From: JACGMN01 sp964522635
GTDB taxonomy: Archaea; Halobacteriota; Syntropharchaeia; Alkanophagales; Methanospirareceae
Length of the DNA stretch: 21,183 nt
Direction: 5' to 3'
NCBI GenBank assembly: GCA_964522635.1
Contig: CAZFWT010000031.1
Location: forward strand, 1 to 21,183
Notes under the pieces: generated by a model
Databases searched by the model: none
The model's input: the letters and a program-made list of their open reading frames with translations, nothing else
What the model was told of the DNA's origin: nothing
Position numbers and translations under genes: made by a program
Part shown: one piece after another, positions 1-7,314 of the stretch
Layout: the number at the start of each line of letters is the position of its first letter
Position numbering within the stretch: the first letter of the stretch is position 1

Positions 1-64
1 ATAAGTATCAAAAAGCTCCGAAAAGCTTTAGGGAGGGTAGCTAAACAAATACCAAGCTTTTATT

Positions 65-75
65 TATTTATATAG
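65..75 (+). promoter_or_regulatory. TATA box of the GbsR-type regulator gene
   Basis: An AT-rich element (TTTATATA, 67-74) lies about 55 bases before the ATG at 127. Archaeal transcription normally starts some 25 bases downstream of a TATA box, which predicts a start near 95-100 and a leader of about 30 bases. The predicted start falls inside the inverted repeat at 87-111. Assigned from composition and position only. Confidence 0.5.
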
Positions 76-86
76 CCGTGTGCTGA

Positions 87-111
87 TTTTACATTTTAGT
101 AAAAAGTAAAA
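87..111. promoter_or_regulatory. Inverted repeat with extra half-site, candidate GbsR operator
   Basis: TTTTAC (87-92) and GTAAAA (99-104) form a perfect 6-bp inverted repeat around a 6-base spacer, and a second GTAAAA follows at 106-111. The element lies between the TATA box and the start codon, over the predicted transcription start. A dimeric winged-helix repressor bound here would block transcription, so autoregulation by the gene just downstream is plausible. The region is AT-rich, so chance is a real alternative. Confidence 0.35.
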
Positions 112-126
112 GATAGTGACGCGAAA

Positions 127-675
127 ATGAGTGATGTGGTGATGCAAGACGTGTTGGATTCGTTTGCAAAGATCGGGAAACATTGGGAGTTAGGCGAATC
201 GGTAGGGCGTGTCTGCGGCTTCATGCTCTTGAAGTCCTGCCCCGTCACGCAGCGGGAGGTAGAAGAAGGCACGGGTTACAGTCGGGGATTTATCAGCCGA
301 TGCTTGACGGTATTGAAAGATAGACATCTGATCGAAGTGAGCAGCGCGGGGAAAGAGAACCTCTATTCAATCAATACTTCATTAACAGAGAATCATGGCA
401 AGTTCTTGGAGCAATTTCTTACAGAAGAGATCAATCCGATAATAGATGTGCTTTCAGGGTATGCGGAGAGTGTAGCAGATGGCAAAGTTAAGGGGAATAT
501 TCTAAAACTGCTCCATGAAATGAAGAAATTGAACCTCGCATTCCGCATCTTCTTAGGGATCATCTGGGATATAAATATGAATGTGTTAGCCGCAGATATG
601 GAAGAAGTTGAGGACTATGTAGTAACGGTTTCTATAGAAGCTAGAGAAGATTATGGAAAAAATATCTATTTATAA
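127..675 (+). CDS. GbsR/MarR-family transcriptional regulator
   Basis: This 182-residue protein is a probable DNA-binding regulator. Residues about 25-82 form a winged helix-turn-helix: a GESVGRVCGFMLL helix, PVTQREVEE, then the recognition-helix segment YSRGFISRCLTVL, followed by a short wing. The order GR-x-x-G-F, V-T-Q-R-E and S-R-G-F-x-S-R-C-L is the signature of the GbsR branch of MarR-like proteins, which in Bacillus represses choline and glycine-betaine genes. Residues about 90-182 are helical and probably dimerise. Its stop codon lies inside the Shine-Dalgarno of the next gene, and the secreted protein and RND genes follow on the same strand, so it most likely controls that operon. 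The ligand is unknown; osmolyte sensing should not be assumed. Confidence 0.8.
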   Translation: MSDVVMQDVLDSFAKIGKHWELGESVGRVCGFMLLKSCPVTQREVEEGTGYSRGFISRCLTVLKDRHLIEVSSAGKENLYSINTSLTENHGKFLEQFLTEEINPIIDVLSGYAESVADGKVKGNILKLLHEMKKLNLAFRIFLGIIWDINMNVLAADMEEVEDYVVTVSIEAREDYGKNIYL

Positions 676-681
676 GGAGGT
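674..681 (+). promoter_or_regulatory. Ribosome binding site that fixes the start of the CARDB-like gene
   Basis: AAGGAGGT overlaps the regulator's TAA stop (673-675) and lies 7 bases before ATG 689. It selects 689 over the in-frame upstream ATG at 653, which lies inside the regulator gene. The arrangement implies translational coupling of the two genes. Confidence 0.75.
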
Positions 682-688
682 AACAGAA

Positions 689-2005
689 ATGGAACTCTGT
701 AAGAGAACTGACAACCGGAAACGAAGGATTTTCGCACTCGGCGCGCTGAGTACCGTTCTGCTCTTCGTGCTCTGCTCACTTTCCCTGCCTTTGCCGTCCG
801 CGGTCCCCCCCGCCAGTGCAGTCTCCTTCGCCTCGATTACCATTACGGACGTCCAGCCAATGGGGTTCACGCCGGGCGAGACGCGTGAGGTGCTGGTGAC
901 CGTGAAGAACAACGGCGGACGAGACGCGAAGGATATCCGTCTGGCCTTCCAGGGCACCGAGATCTTATCGCTCGTCGGACCCACTGTGCGCCACATCTCC
1001 ACGCTGAACTCCTGGACATCAAAGGAGGTACCGGTTATCATCCATATCAAGGAAGAGGCGCCAAACGGGATCTACTCGATCCCGGTGAACGTGACATGGC
1101 GAGAACATTATTTTGATCCCCAGGAGGGCTATGTTACGGGACCCGAGGAAACTGCGCTCCTCGGAATCTCGTTCAACGTGCAGGGCAGCGTGGTGCTCAA
1201 TGTAGGTGACATTACCACCGATCCCACGGACCTGAGACCGGGCGCCGAGAACGTGGAGATACGCGCGTTCATCGAGAACAGTGGCGAAGCGGCGGCCAAG
1301 GATATCGACGTGCAATTGCTCCTCGAGGATGAGTCATTTAAAGCCTCATGGTCCGGTACCGACCGCTCATACCTCGGCCGGTTGAACTCGGGCGAGAAGA
1401 GCGAGGCTGTCTTCCACCTTGATCTCGCGGACAGCACCGCCTCGGGACAGCACAGTATACCGCTCCGGATCAGCTACAGGGATACAGGTGGTCAGGAGTA
1501 CGAGGTATTGCGGGAGATAATGATACTGCTGAAGCCCAAGCCCGACTTCGAGGTCGTTTCGTACGCGATCGAACCAGCAAGCATCGGTCCGGGATCCACG
1601 GGCGTGGCACTCTACGTCTCGGTACGGAATATCGGCTCAGAGGATGCGGAATCCGCGAGTGTGCGATTAACGGGCGAGGCGGATGTGCCCTTCGACTACG
1701 ACGTGAAGAGTGATTTTGTGGGTAACTTGAACATTGGCGACGAGGGTGAGGCGATATTGAAATTCGATGTGGATGAGGATGCGGTGCCACGAGTTTATCC
1801 CATTGGAATCGAGATACGCTGTACCGGGGATCGCGATCTCGGGGATGATAACGTGTACATCTTCAACAAGGAGATCAAAGTGGGAGTATCGTCAGGTAGT
1901 TCTCAAAGGGAGGGCTTCTCAGTCCCCGGGTTTGAAGCGCTGTTCTTAGCTCTCGCGCTTGTTCTCGTCTTTAGCTTTCTAGGAAAAAGAAAGATCAGCG
2001 GTTAG
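689..2005 (+). CDS. Secreted CARDB/NEW3-like surface protein with PGF-CTERM-like anchor
   Basis: 438 residues from ATG 689. A basic start (KRTDNRKRR) and a hydrophobic run at about 14-40 form a signal peptide or anchor. Three tandem beta-rich domains of about 110 residues follow (roughly 48-165, 166-282, 283-405). Each has the CARDB/NEW3 pattern: P-x-x-x-x-P-G ahead of a strand, then V-x-N-x-G (VKNNGG, IENSGE, VRNIGS), ending in an I-P-V/I-x-I strand. The C-terminus carries P-G-F-E-A at 413-417, a hydrophobic stretch and a basic K-R-K end, which resembles the PGF-CTERM signal processed by archaeosortase. It is therefore probably exported and lipid-anchored. With the RND pair downstream it may be an extracellular partner of the exporter (COG1361-like proteins occur beside RND genes in archaea). 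The family call is good; the function is inferred. Confidence 0.75.
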   Translation: MELCKRTDNRKRRIFALGALSTVLLFVLCSLSLPLPSAVPPASAVSFASITITDVQPMGFTPGETREVLVTVKNNGGRDAKDIRLAFQGTEILSLVGPTVRHISTLNSWTSKEVPVIIHIKEEAPNGIYSIPVNVTWREHYFDPQEGYVTGPEETALLGISFNVQGSVVLNVGDITTDPTDLRPGAENVEIRAFIENSGEAAAKDIDVQLLLEDESFKASWSGTDRSYLGRLNSGEKSEAVFHLDLADSTASGQHSIPLRISYRDTGGQEYEVLREIMILLKPKPDFEVVSYAIEPASIGPGSTGVALYVSVRNIGSEDAESASVRLTGEADVPFDYDVKSDFVGNLNIGDEGEAILKFDVDEDAVPRVYPIGIEIRCTGDRDLGDDNVYIFNKEIKVGVSSGSSQREGFSVPGFEALFLALALVLVFSFLGKRKISG

Positions 2006-2067
2006 ATGCATCCGGACTGAAGACGTTATGAATTCTGTAACGAGAGCGAGGGAACGAGGCTGATCGA

Positions 2068-3255
2068 ATGGCGCTCAAGGACAAAATAAGCGTGGAACGG
2101 GCACTGGAGCACCTCGCGGCAGTTCAATACCGGCATTATAAGAGAATAATCGTAGCCGTGCTGCTCATCACGGCGTTTATGGGTTACGGCATGACGCTCT
2201 TGCAGTTCCAGGGCGATCTGACGAAGGAAATGCCGCAGGACCTGCCTGTCTACGAGTTGGCGAATAAGCTCTCAAGTAAGTTCACGGGACAAGAATTCCT
2301 GGTTATAGCCCTTACGTTTGACGACGAGACAAGCACCAAAGGCATACCGCGCGACATGCGGGACCCGCGCGTGATCAAATCAGTGCTGGAACTGCACGAA
2401 CGGCTGGTAGCGGACCCGTCAATTGAAGGCGTTCGGTCTATAGCCCCTGTTTTCCAGGCGTGGGGCGTGCCTGAGGACATAGCAGGGGTAAAGGAGGTTA
2501 TAGTTGCCACGCCGGGCGCAGAACAGTTCTTCAATCGCGATTACAGCGTCATGCTCATCTATGCAGATACCGCAGTGGGCACGGATGAAGAGAAGGTGTC
2601 GGAGATAACCGATAAAATACAGCAGGATGTTGAAGCGATCACGAGGCCTGCAGGTGTAAACTATAAGATTACCGGCATTGCCCCGATCATCGTGAAGATC
2701 GTCGAATTGCTCAAAGGCGATATCGTGATAACGACCTTAACGGCGGGTCTCGTCATTTTCATGTTGCTGGTGCTCCTGGAACGGTCGTTTTCGCGGGGCT
2801 TCATTGTCTTCCTGCCGCTGATTTTCACGGTGGTCTGGACCTTCGGTACGCTGGGCTTCCTGGGCATTTCCATATCCGTCACCACTGGTGTGATCGGTGC
2901 TATCCTGCTCGGTCTCGGGGTCGAGTACGGCATCTTCATGGTATCCCGGTACTACGAGGAGCGTGAGCGATACGAGCCCGTGGAATCGATCACGATCGCG
3001 GTCTCGAACATCGGTGCATCGACATTCGGCTCTGGTTTGACGACCGCAGCAGCTTTTTTCGCGCTCACGCTGTCAGTTATGCCTATGATTCAGCATCTGG
3101 GCCAAACACTCGCGCTCGGTATCGCGTTCTGCTGGCTCGCGGCAACGGTCGTTAACCCCTGCATCATCCTATTTGAGGAGCGGCTTCAAGCGAGGAAGGT
3201 CGCCGACTGGTTGCACGACTGGGTGAAAGGTGAGGAGGGGAGACGTGCGAAATAA
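2068..3255 (+). CDS. RND (HAE3/MMPL-like) exporter, half-size subunit A
   Basis: 395 residues with the layout of one half of an RND permease: TM1 at about 26-46, a soluble extracellular domain at 47-215, then five TM segments at about 219-238, 243-262, 268-291, 313-336 and 341-368. TM4 carries GLGVEYG (282-288), where the family usually has G-x-G-x-D-Y-G, so the usual proton-relay aspartate is glutamate (E286). Full-length RND proteins contain two such halves. Here the second half is a separate gene overlapping the end of this one, so the working unit is probably a heterodimer or higher oligomer, as with SecD/SecF. Start at ATG 2068, with GAGG 8 bases upstream. The substrate is unknown; lipids, hopanoid-like or amphiphilic compounds are typical of HAE3/MMPL relatives. 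Confidence 0.8.
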   Translation: MALKDKISVERALEHLAAVQYRHYKRIIVAVLLITAFMGYGMTLLQFQGDLTKEMPQDLPVYELANKLSSKFTGQEFLVIALTFDDETSTKGIPRDMRDPRVIKSVLELHERLVADPSIEGVRSIAPVFQAWGVPEDIAGVKEVIVATPGAEQFFNRDYSVMLIYADTAVGTDEEKVSEITDKIQQDVEAITRPAGVNYKITGIAPIIVKIVELLKGDIVITTLTAGLVIFMLLVLLERSFSRGFIVFLPLIFTVVWTFGTLGFLGISISVTTGVIGAILLGLGVEYGIFMVSRYYEERERYEPVESITIAVSNIGASTFGSGLTTAAAFFALTLSVMPMIQHLGQTLALGIAFCWLAATVVNPCIILFEERLQARKVADWLHDWVKGEEGRRAK

Positions 3256-4393
3256 CAGCAAGAAGCGAGATAACGGACTCTTGAAGCGGTATGCGAAGTT
3301 CGTGGCTTATCGTCGAGCCCTGCTCTTAGTCCTCTTTCTCATCTTCTCACTCCTTATGGGCTTCTATGCATCCGCAACGCAAACGGTGGGCATGTCGCAG
3401 GAGGATATGCTTCCTGCAGATGTCGAGGTGATACAGACGCTTGAGCTGGTCTCTGACCAGTTTGCTGGTGCCTTCTCCAGCGCGACGATCGTTGTGGAAC
3501 TCGACCCTGGCTATGCGCAATCGAACGAGATACGGGATGCTCGCGATCCCGAGCTTTTACGCTACGTCGATGCGCTCGCCAAGCGTGCAAAGCTCATTTA
3601 TGGCGTCATCGATGCAACGAGCGCGGGGGACGTGATAAAAGACGCGAACGGCGGTAAAATCCCCGGCTCGTTGAGGAGCGTGAAGTCGCTGGTGGCGCAG
3701 AACGAACTGGTAGCGCAGCAACTCGGCGCGTACATTAGCGATGATTATACGTTGAGTGTCGTGCGCTTGACGCTCCTGGAAGATCTTGATTCGGAGTTGC
3801 TCGTCGCAGAGTTACACGAAGCGATACAGGTGACGCCGCCGCCGGGCCTTACAGTAGACATCTCTGGCAGCCCAGTGGAAGATCAGGTGATGATGGAACT
3901 CGCAGCGGAGACCATGCAAACCACCTCCGCGATTAGTTTCGCGCTGATCATCATTATTCTCATACTCCTCTTCGCCTCGATCAAATACGGGCTCATTCCG
4001 CTACTCACCATCCTGCTCGGTACCGTGTGGACCTATGGCGTGCTGTATCTCATCGGATTTGAGATAACGCCAATGACCTCGGGTGCGCTCGCCATGATCA
4101 TGGGTATCGGGATCGATTTTGGGATCCAGGTAACGAAACGGTTCCGCTACGAGCTGCAGTGGCACGAGCGGGAAGAGGCGATGGTGAATACGCTCTCCAA
4201 TGTCTTCTATCCCCTGGTGATAACGACCGTGGCGGCGGTGACCGGATTTTTGTGCCTCTCACTCGGGGAGCTGCCGATGATGAAAGACATGGGGAAGTTG
4301 CTTGCGATGGGCGTGACTTGCTCCATGATCGCGGCGATCACAGTTGTCCCTGCGATCCTGGTGCTCTTTGAGCGGAGGCCGAAGCGAGCGTGA
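3245..4393 (+). CDS. RND (HAE3/MMPL-like) exporter, half-size subunit B
   Basis: 382 residues from GTG 3245, chosen because GGAGG (3234-3238) lies 6 bases upstream; an in-frame GTG at 3230 is the alternative. The layout matches its upstream neighbour: TM1 at about 24-43, an extracellular domain to about 225, then five TM segments. TM4 has GIGIDFG (287-293) with the canonical relay aspartate D291, unlike subunit A, which has glutamate. The gene overlaps subunit A by 11 bases, so the two are co-translated and presumably assemble together. The C-terminus ends soon after TM6, with no second repeat, so this is not a truncated full-length protein. Alternative: each half acts as a homodimer. Confidence 0.8.
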   Translation: MRNNSKKRDNGLLKRYAKFVAYRRALLLVLFLIFSLLMGFYASATQTVGMSQEDMLPADVEVIQTLELVSDQFAGAFSSATIVVELDPGYAQSNEIRDARDPELLRYVDALAKRAKLIYGVIDATSAGDVIKDANGGKIPGSLRSVKSLVAQNELVAQQLGAYISDDYTLSVVRLTLLEDLDSELLVAELHEAIQVTPPPGLTVDISGSPVEDQVMMELAAETMQTTSAISFALIIIILILLFASIKYGLIPLLTILLGTVWTYGVLYLIGFEITPMTSGALAMIMGIGIDFGIQVTKRFRYELQWHEREEAMVNTLSNVFYPLVITTVAAVTGFLCLSLGELPMMKDMGKLLAMGVTCSMIAAITVVPAILVLFERRPKRA

Positions 4394-4442
4394 GGCTGGA
4401 ACGAAGAGAAAGGATAGGAAAGAAGGAACGAAGGTGGCGAGC

Positions 4443-4880
4443 ATGGAAGAAATACCGGAACGGATCAAGAAGATTATTGCGGGCCATGGGTGGCTCAGGC
4501 ACCTCACCGTCCGCGAGATTATGGAGCAGGACGTCGTGACGATCGCAGAGGACGCGACGTTGAAGGCGCTCGATTCTCTGATCGCCGAAGAGCAGCACAC
4601 GGGCTATCCGGTCGTGAACAGCGATCGGAAAGTGACCGGAGTGATAACGCAAAAGGACCTGCTGCGTGTGGACAAAGACGAGTGGGAGCAGACGCCGGTG
4701 AGAACCAGGATGAGCACCTGCTTGATCTGCGCCAGTCCTGATGAATGTGTGATCGATGCCGTGGAGAAGATGACGCACGCCGGTGTTGGTCGGCTGCTGG
4801 TCATGGACGGCGATCGACTCGTGGGGATCATCACGCGGAGCTGCATTATGGATAAAGTGATAAAAAAGATGCTCGTGTAG
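4443..4880 (+). CDS. Tandem CBS-domain protein
   Basis: 145 residues. Two CBS domains form a Bateman module: residues about 22-76 (TVREIMEQDVVTI... GYPVVNSDRKVTGVITQKDLL) and about 86-143 (starting at MSTCLICASPDECVIDAVE, ending in a G-R-L-L-V-M-D...LVGIIT strand). CBS pairs bind adenosyl ligands such as AMP, ATP or S-adenosylmethionine and tune partner proteins. No catalytic or DNA-binding domain is attached, so it acts as a free-standing sensor. It lies 49 bases after the RND pair and 43 before the next membrane gene, suggesting it senses energy status for that transport operon; this is inference. ATG 4443 has AAGGTGG 5 bases upstream; GTG 4434 is possible. Confidence 0.8.
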   Translation: MEEIPERIKKIIAGHGWLRHLTVREIMEQDVVTIAEDATLKALDSLIAEEQHTGYPVVNSDRKVTGVITQKDLLRVDKDEWEQTPVRTRMSTCLICASPDECVIDAVEKMTHAGVGRLLVMDGDRLVGIITRSCIMDKVIKKMLV

Positions 4881-4923
4881 CATCGTTACGTGTGTAGCAG
4901 AGACCAAGGGGTGGGTGTCAATC

Positions 4924-5526
4924 ATGGAACGTGCGGAATTCTGCCTGGAGCACCTGATGAGCTTCTTTCTGAAGCTCGTCATCGCTGTCCTGGCGTTAGT
5001 GGCCTTCCTCAGGGTCGAGTACGTCTGGTTCATCGGTATCTCCTTCGCGCTCTTCCTGACCCTCGTGCCCACCATTCTAGAGCGCGATTTCAAGATGAAA
5101 CTCCCGCTTATCTTCGATATTGCCATTACGGTCTCCGTCTTCCTTCACGTAATTGGCGGCTACCAGGATTTCTACGATTATGTGCCCTTCTACGATCATT
5201 TCACCCACTTCGTGTCGGCCGCAACGGTCTCCCTCATCGGCGTGACCCTGCTCTACGACCTCGCCTTTCATGTGCGTATTGTGAAGCTCCCGCCGCTGGG
5301 GTTCGGCATCTTTACGGTTTTGTTTGCCATGAGCATGGGCATGGTCTGGGAATTTCTGGAATGGGGATTCGATCTGATGGTAGGCACGACGCTACAGCGA
5401 GGGCTCTACGATACCATGCTCGATCTTCTCTTCGATACCGTCGCCGGCATCGTTATCGGGACGGTATCCGCGCTCAAATTGAGCCGGGGCGAGCCACTCG
5501 AAGAGCAGGCAATGCGGGGCGAATAA
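4924..5526 (+). CDS. DUF2238/YjdF-like integral membrane protein
   Basis: 200 residues, almost entirely membrane segments (about 15-35, 38-52, 66-84, 98-118, 128-150, 175-193). The conserved-looking polar motifs are YDHFTHF near 90-96, WEFLEWGFDLM near 140-150 and YDTMLDLLFDTVAG near 161-174. These match the DUF2238/YjdF family pattern of membrane-embedded D-H-x-x-H and W-E-x-x-E residues. The function is unknown; the buried His, Asp and Glu residues suggest metal binding or catalysis in the membrane. It is the last gene of the run starting with the GbsR-type regulator, and a convergent gene follows. ATG 4924 is preferred, with GGGTG 6 bases upstream; GTG 4915 is the alternative. Confidence 0.65.
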   Translation: MERAEFCLEHLMSFFLKLVIAVLALVAFLRVEYVWFIGISFALFLTLVPTILERDFKMKLPLIFDIAITVSVFLHVIGGYQDFYDYVPFYDHFTHFVSAATVSLIGVTLLYDLAFHVRIVKLPPLGFGIFTVLFAMSMGMVWEFLEWGFDLMVGTTLQRGLYDTMLDLLFDTVAGIVIGTVSALKLSRGEPLEEQAMRGE

Positions 5527-5556
5527 CCCTCGCAGGTAGACGGGTGGCCTTTGAAG

Positions 5557-6138
5557 CTAAAGTCGCGCCTTCCCTCTAGATACCGGAAACAGAGCAGTCC
5601 ACACATGCCATGGGGTCGTCCCTCTCAGCGCTTCACTTATCACGCAGCCGATAACCAGAGAGAAGATCGCCAGCATCGCGATATTCGTGCCGCCTTGCGA
5701 GAGGAGCCCCACCGTAACGAGCGAGAATCGCGCCGTCGAGAGCGGCCAGAAGAGCTGTACGCCCTCTAGATATTCAGGCCCGGCTTGTGCAGCCGCGACG
5801 CCAAAGATCGTGAGCAGCGAGGTCTTGAAGGAGAAGAGATCCAGGAAGAGATGACTCAGCGTGCCCAGCACACACCAGGGAAGCAACTGAAGTGCCTGCG
5901 CTCTGTCCCGCCACACGGCAAATCCCACCGTAACGAGCACCGCGATCACCAGAGCGCCGAGGAGCGAATGAGTCGCGGTACGGTGCAGCACGCATAACGT
6001 ATCCCACCCGGCAACCGCGCCAAGCATGTCAATATCGGGCAGGAGAGCGCAAAGCGTAACGGCGCGTACGCCCGCATCGCCGAGCTGGCTGCGGCGTCCC
6101 AGGAAATAGCCGGTTATGTAATGCGTCAGCGGATCCAT
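5557..6138 (-). CDS. YdjM/DUF457-type membrane-bound metal-dependent hydrolase
   Basis: 193 residues with four or five membrane segments. Family motifs in order are MDPLTH (1-6), LLPDID (32-37), LHRTATHSLL (51-60) and HLFLDL (96-101). They bring together D35, D37, H52, H57, H96 and D100, the expected metal ligands of the LexA-binding/YdjM-like family (PF04307). Length is usual for the family. Bacterial members were linked to the SOS response, but the archaeal role is unknown and the substrate has not been defined. It is convergent with the DUF2238-like gene, 30 bases apart, and divergent from the small coiled-coil gene. The N-terminal MDPLTH is a family hallmark, which fixes the start at 6138. 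Confidence 0.8.
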   Translation of the reverse strand: MDPLTHYITGYFLGRRSQLGDAGVRAVTLCALLPDIDMLGAVAGWDTLCVLHRTATHSLLGALVIAVLVTVGFAVWRDRAQALQLLPWCVLGTLSHLFLDLFSFKTSLLTIFGVAAAQAGPEYLEGVQLFWPLSTARFSLVTVGLLSQGGTNIAMLAIFSLVIGCVISEALRGTTPWHVWTALFPVSRGKARL

Positions 6139-6176
6139 AGCAGCCCTCTACACGTCACTACTCCCTATTTGTATTA

Positions 6177-6205
6177 TCTTCCTCCTCCTTTATCTTTTCT
6201 CATCC
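6177..6205 (-). other. Purine-rich tract with strong anti-SD match in the leader of the YdjM-like gene
   Basis: Read on the minus strand, this stretch contains AAAGGAGGAGGAAG, a very strong Shine-Dalgarno-like match. No ATG, GTG or TTG in position to use it follows within 12 bases; the gene's own ATG (6138) is about 45 bases further on, with its own weaker AGAGGG. It may be a ribosome standby site, the relic of a lost start, or a simple polypurine tract in the promoter. The rest of this 125-base divergent gap is AT-rich and holds a T run at 6232-6238. Confidence 0.3.
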
Positions 6206-6263
6206 TGCTTTGTACACAAACGAGCGCGAGCTTTTTTTCATACCGCGAGCATTTAAGGGAACT

Positions 6264-6485
6264 ATGAACGAATCAGAAGAGCTCGAGAAGTTGAAAGAGC
6301 GCGTAGGACGACTTGAAGCGAAGTTCAACGTCTTCTTTAAGGTGCTCCTCTACCTGCTGCGCGAACTGGAGCCCGAAGAGGTGAGCAATTTGCTGGATAA
6401 AGCTGCCTATGAGCTCGCGAGCATGACCGAAGAGGAGAAGCATGACTTTGTTGCGTGGCATAGACGCGTCTTCGGGGATCTCTAG
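6264..6485 (+). CDS. Small coiled-coil hypothetical protein
   Basis: 73 residues from ATG 6264; an in-frame TTG far upstream (6210) is unlikely. Highly charged and helical. Residues about 4-20 (ESEELEKLKERVGRLE) follow a leucine heptad expected of a coiled coil, and a second helix covers about 34-60. It is acidic, with no signal peptide or membrane segment. It has no family I recognise. AAGGGA lies only 3 bases before the ATG, so initiation may be weak or leaderless. It is isolated: divergent from the YdjM-like gene and convergent with the MBL-fold gene. The codon pattern (GAG/AAG rich, G/C third positions) resembles neighbouring genes, supporting a real gene. Confidence 0.6.
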   Translation: MNESEELEKLKERVGRLEAKFNVFFKVLLYLLRELEPEEVSNLLDKAAYELASMTEEEKHDFVAWHRRVFGDL

Positions 6486-6513
6486 AACTGTGCTGAGCAG
6501 AGTGGAACGAAGC

Positions 6514-7314
6514 TCATACAAAGGGGCTGAGATCGAATCTCATCCCGTCGCGGGCGGCGATGACCTCCACCCCGGTCTCGTCGCTGAGCTGTTTGGCGAT
6601 CTCCCAGGGCTTGTTCCTGAGCATGGTCATCCCGAAATGGGTGAGGATTGCCACTTTGGGTCGCCGCGCTTCGATGATTCGCTTTGCGTCCTTAACGGTG
6701 AGATGATCGACGCCCTCCCGCCGTCGGTACATCGCGACGTTCATGATGAGCACCGCGCCGTCGTAATACTCTTCCAAGCCGTCGAAATAGAGCGTATCGG
6801 AAATAAAGGAGACGATCGTCGAATCCCCACCCTGTAATTTGATATTCAGCCCGAAGGTCTCCACGATGCTGTGCACGTGCCGTTTCGGGGTCTGGAGCTC
6901 GAGGTTCCCCACCGTGTAGCTGCCGCCTTCTTTAAAGATCTCAATGCGATCCAGAAGGCCCTTATAATAATTCAAGACGACCGCATCGCCCTCGTTATGA
7001 AGCGCGTCATTGGGGCAGAGCAGCACGCCACGCGGCTTGAAGCCACCCTCAGTCATCGCCTCGATCATCACATTGACATCGTTGGAGTGGTCCAGATGTT
7101 TATGCGTGAGCACAATTGCATGAAGCTTTGCGGGATTGAGCTTCGGCCGGCTAGCGGTAAATTTGACCAGTGTTCCCGGCCCCGGATCGATGAGGATGTT
7201 GGTGCCCTGAAGGCTCAGCACGGTTCCGGCAGAGGCGCGAAATTGCGTGATCATGACGAATCGCGCGCCTGCGGTCCCCAGAAACTTTAGCTCGTCTCTC
7301 TCTTTCCGTGTCAT
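6514..7314 (-). CDS. Metallo-beta-lactamase-fold hydrolase, RNase Z-like branch
   Basis: 266 residues. The MBL metal site is complete: THKHLDH (70-76; H71, H73, D75, H76), a further histidine in KRHVHS near 146, the aspartate of FISDT near 172, and THFGM in the C-terminal part. The N-terminal FLGTAG and LIDPGPG strands are typical of COG1234-like proteins. It lacks the long exosite of true RNase Z, so tRNA processing is not assured; a phosphodiesterase or small-molecule hydrolase is as likely. Its ATG directly abuts the stop codon of the radical SAM gene upstream, with GAGGA inside that gene as its Shine-Dalgarno. The two are thus translated together and probably act in one pathway. Confidence 0.8.
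   Translation of the reverse strand: MTRKERDELKFLGTAGARFVMITQFRASAGTVLSLQGTNILIDPGPGTLVKFTASRPKLNPAKLHAIVLTHKHLDHSNDVNVMIEAMTEGGFKPRGVLLCPNDALHNEGDAVVLNYYKGLLDRIEIFKEGGSYTVGNLELQTPKRHVHSIVETFGLNIKLQGGDSTIVSFISDTLYFDGLEEYYDGAVLIMNVAMYRRREGVDHLTVKDAKRIIEARRPKVAILTHFGMTMLRNKPWEIAKQLSDETGVEVIAARDGMRFDLSPFV

Noticed and set aside
653..688. Twelve-codon N-terminal extension of the CARDB-like protein from ATG 653
   Set aside because: It lies inside the upstream regulator gene and lacks a ribosome site. AAGGAGGT points to ATG 689, and the signal peptide is better placed with the shorter start.
4338..5126. Minus-strand 262-codon frame
   Set aside because: Shadow of the CBS and DUF2238-like genes on the plus strand; no family features and an unlikely composition.
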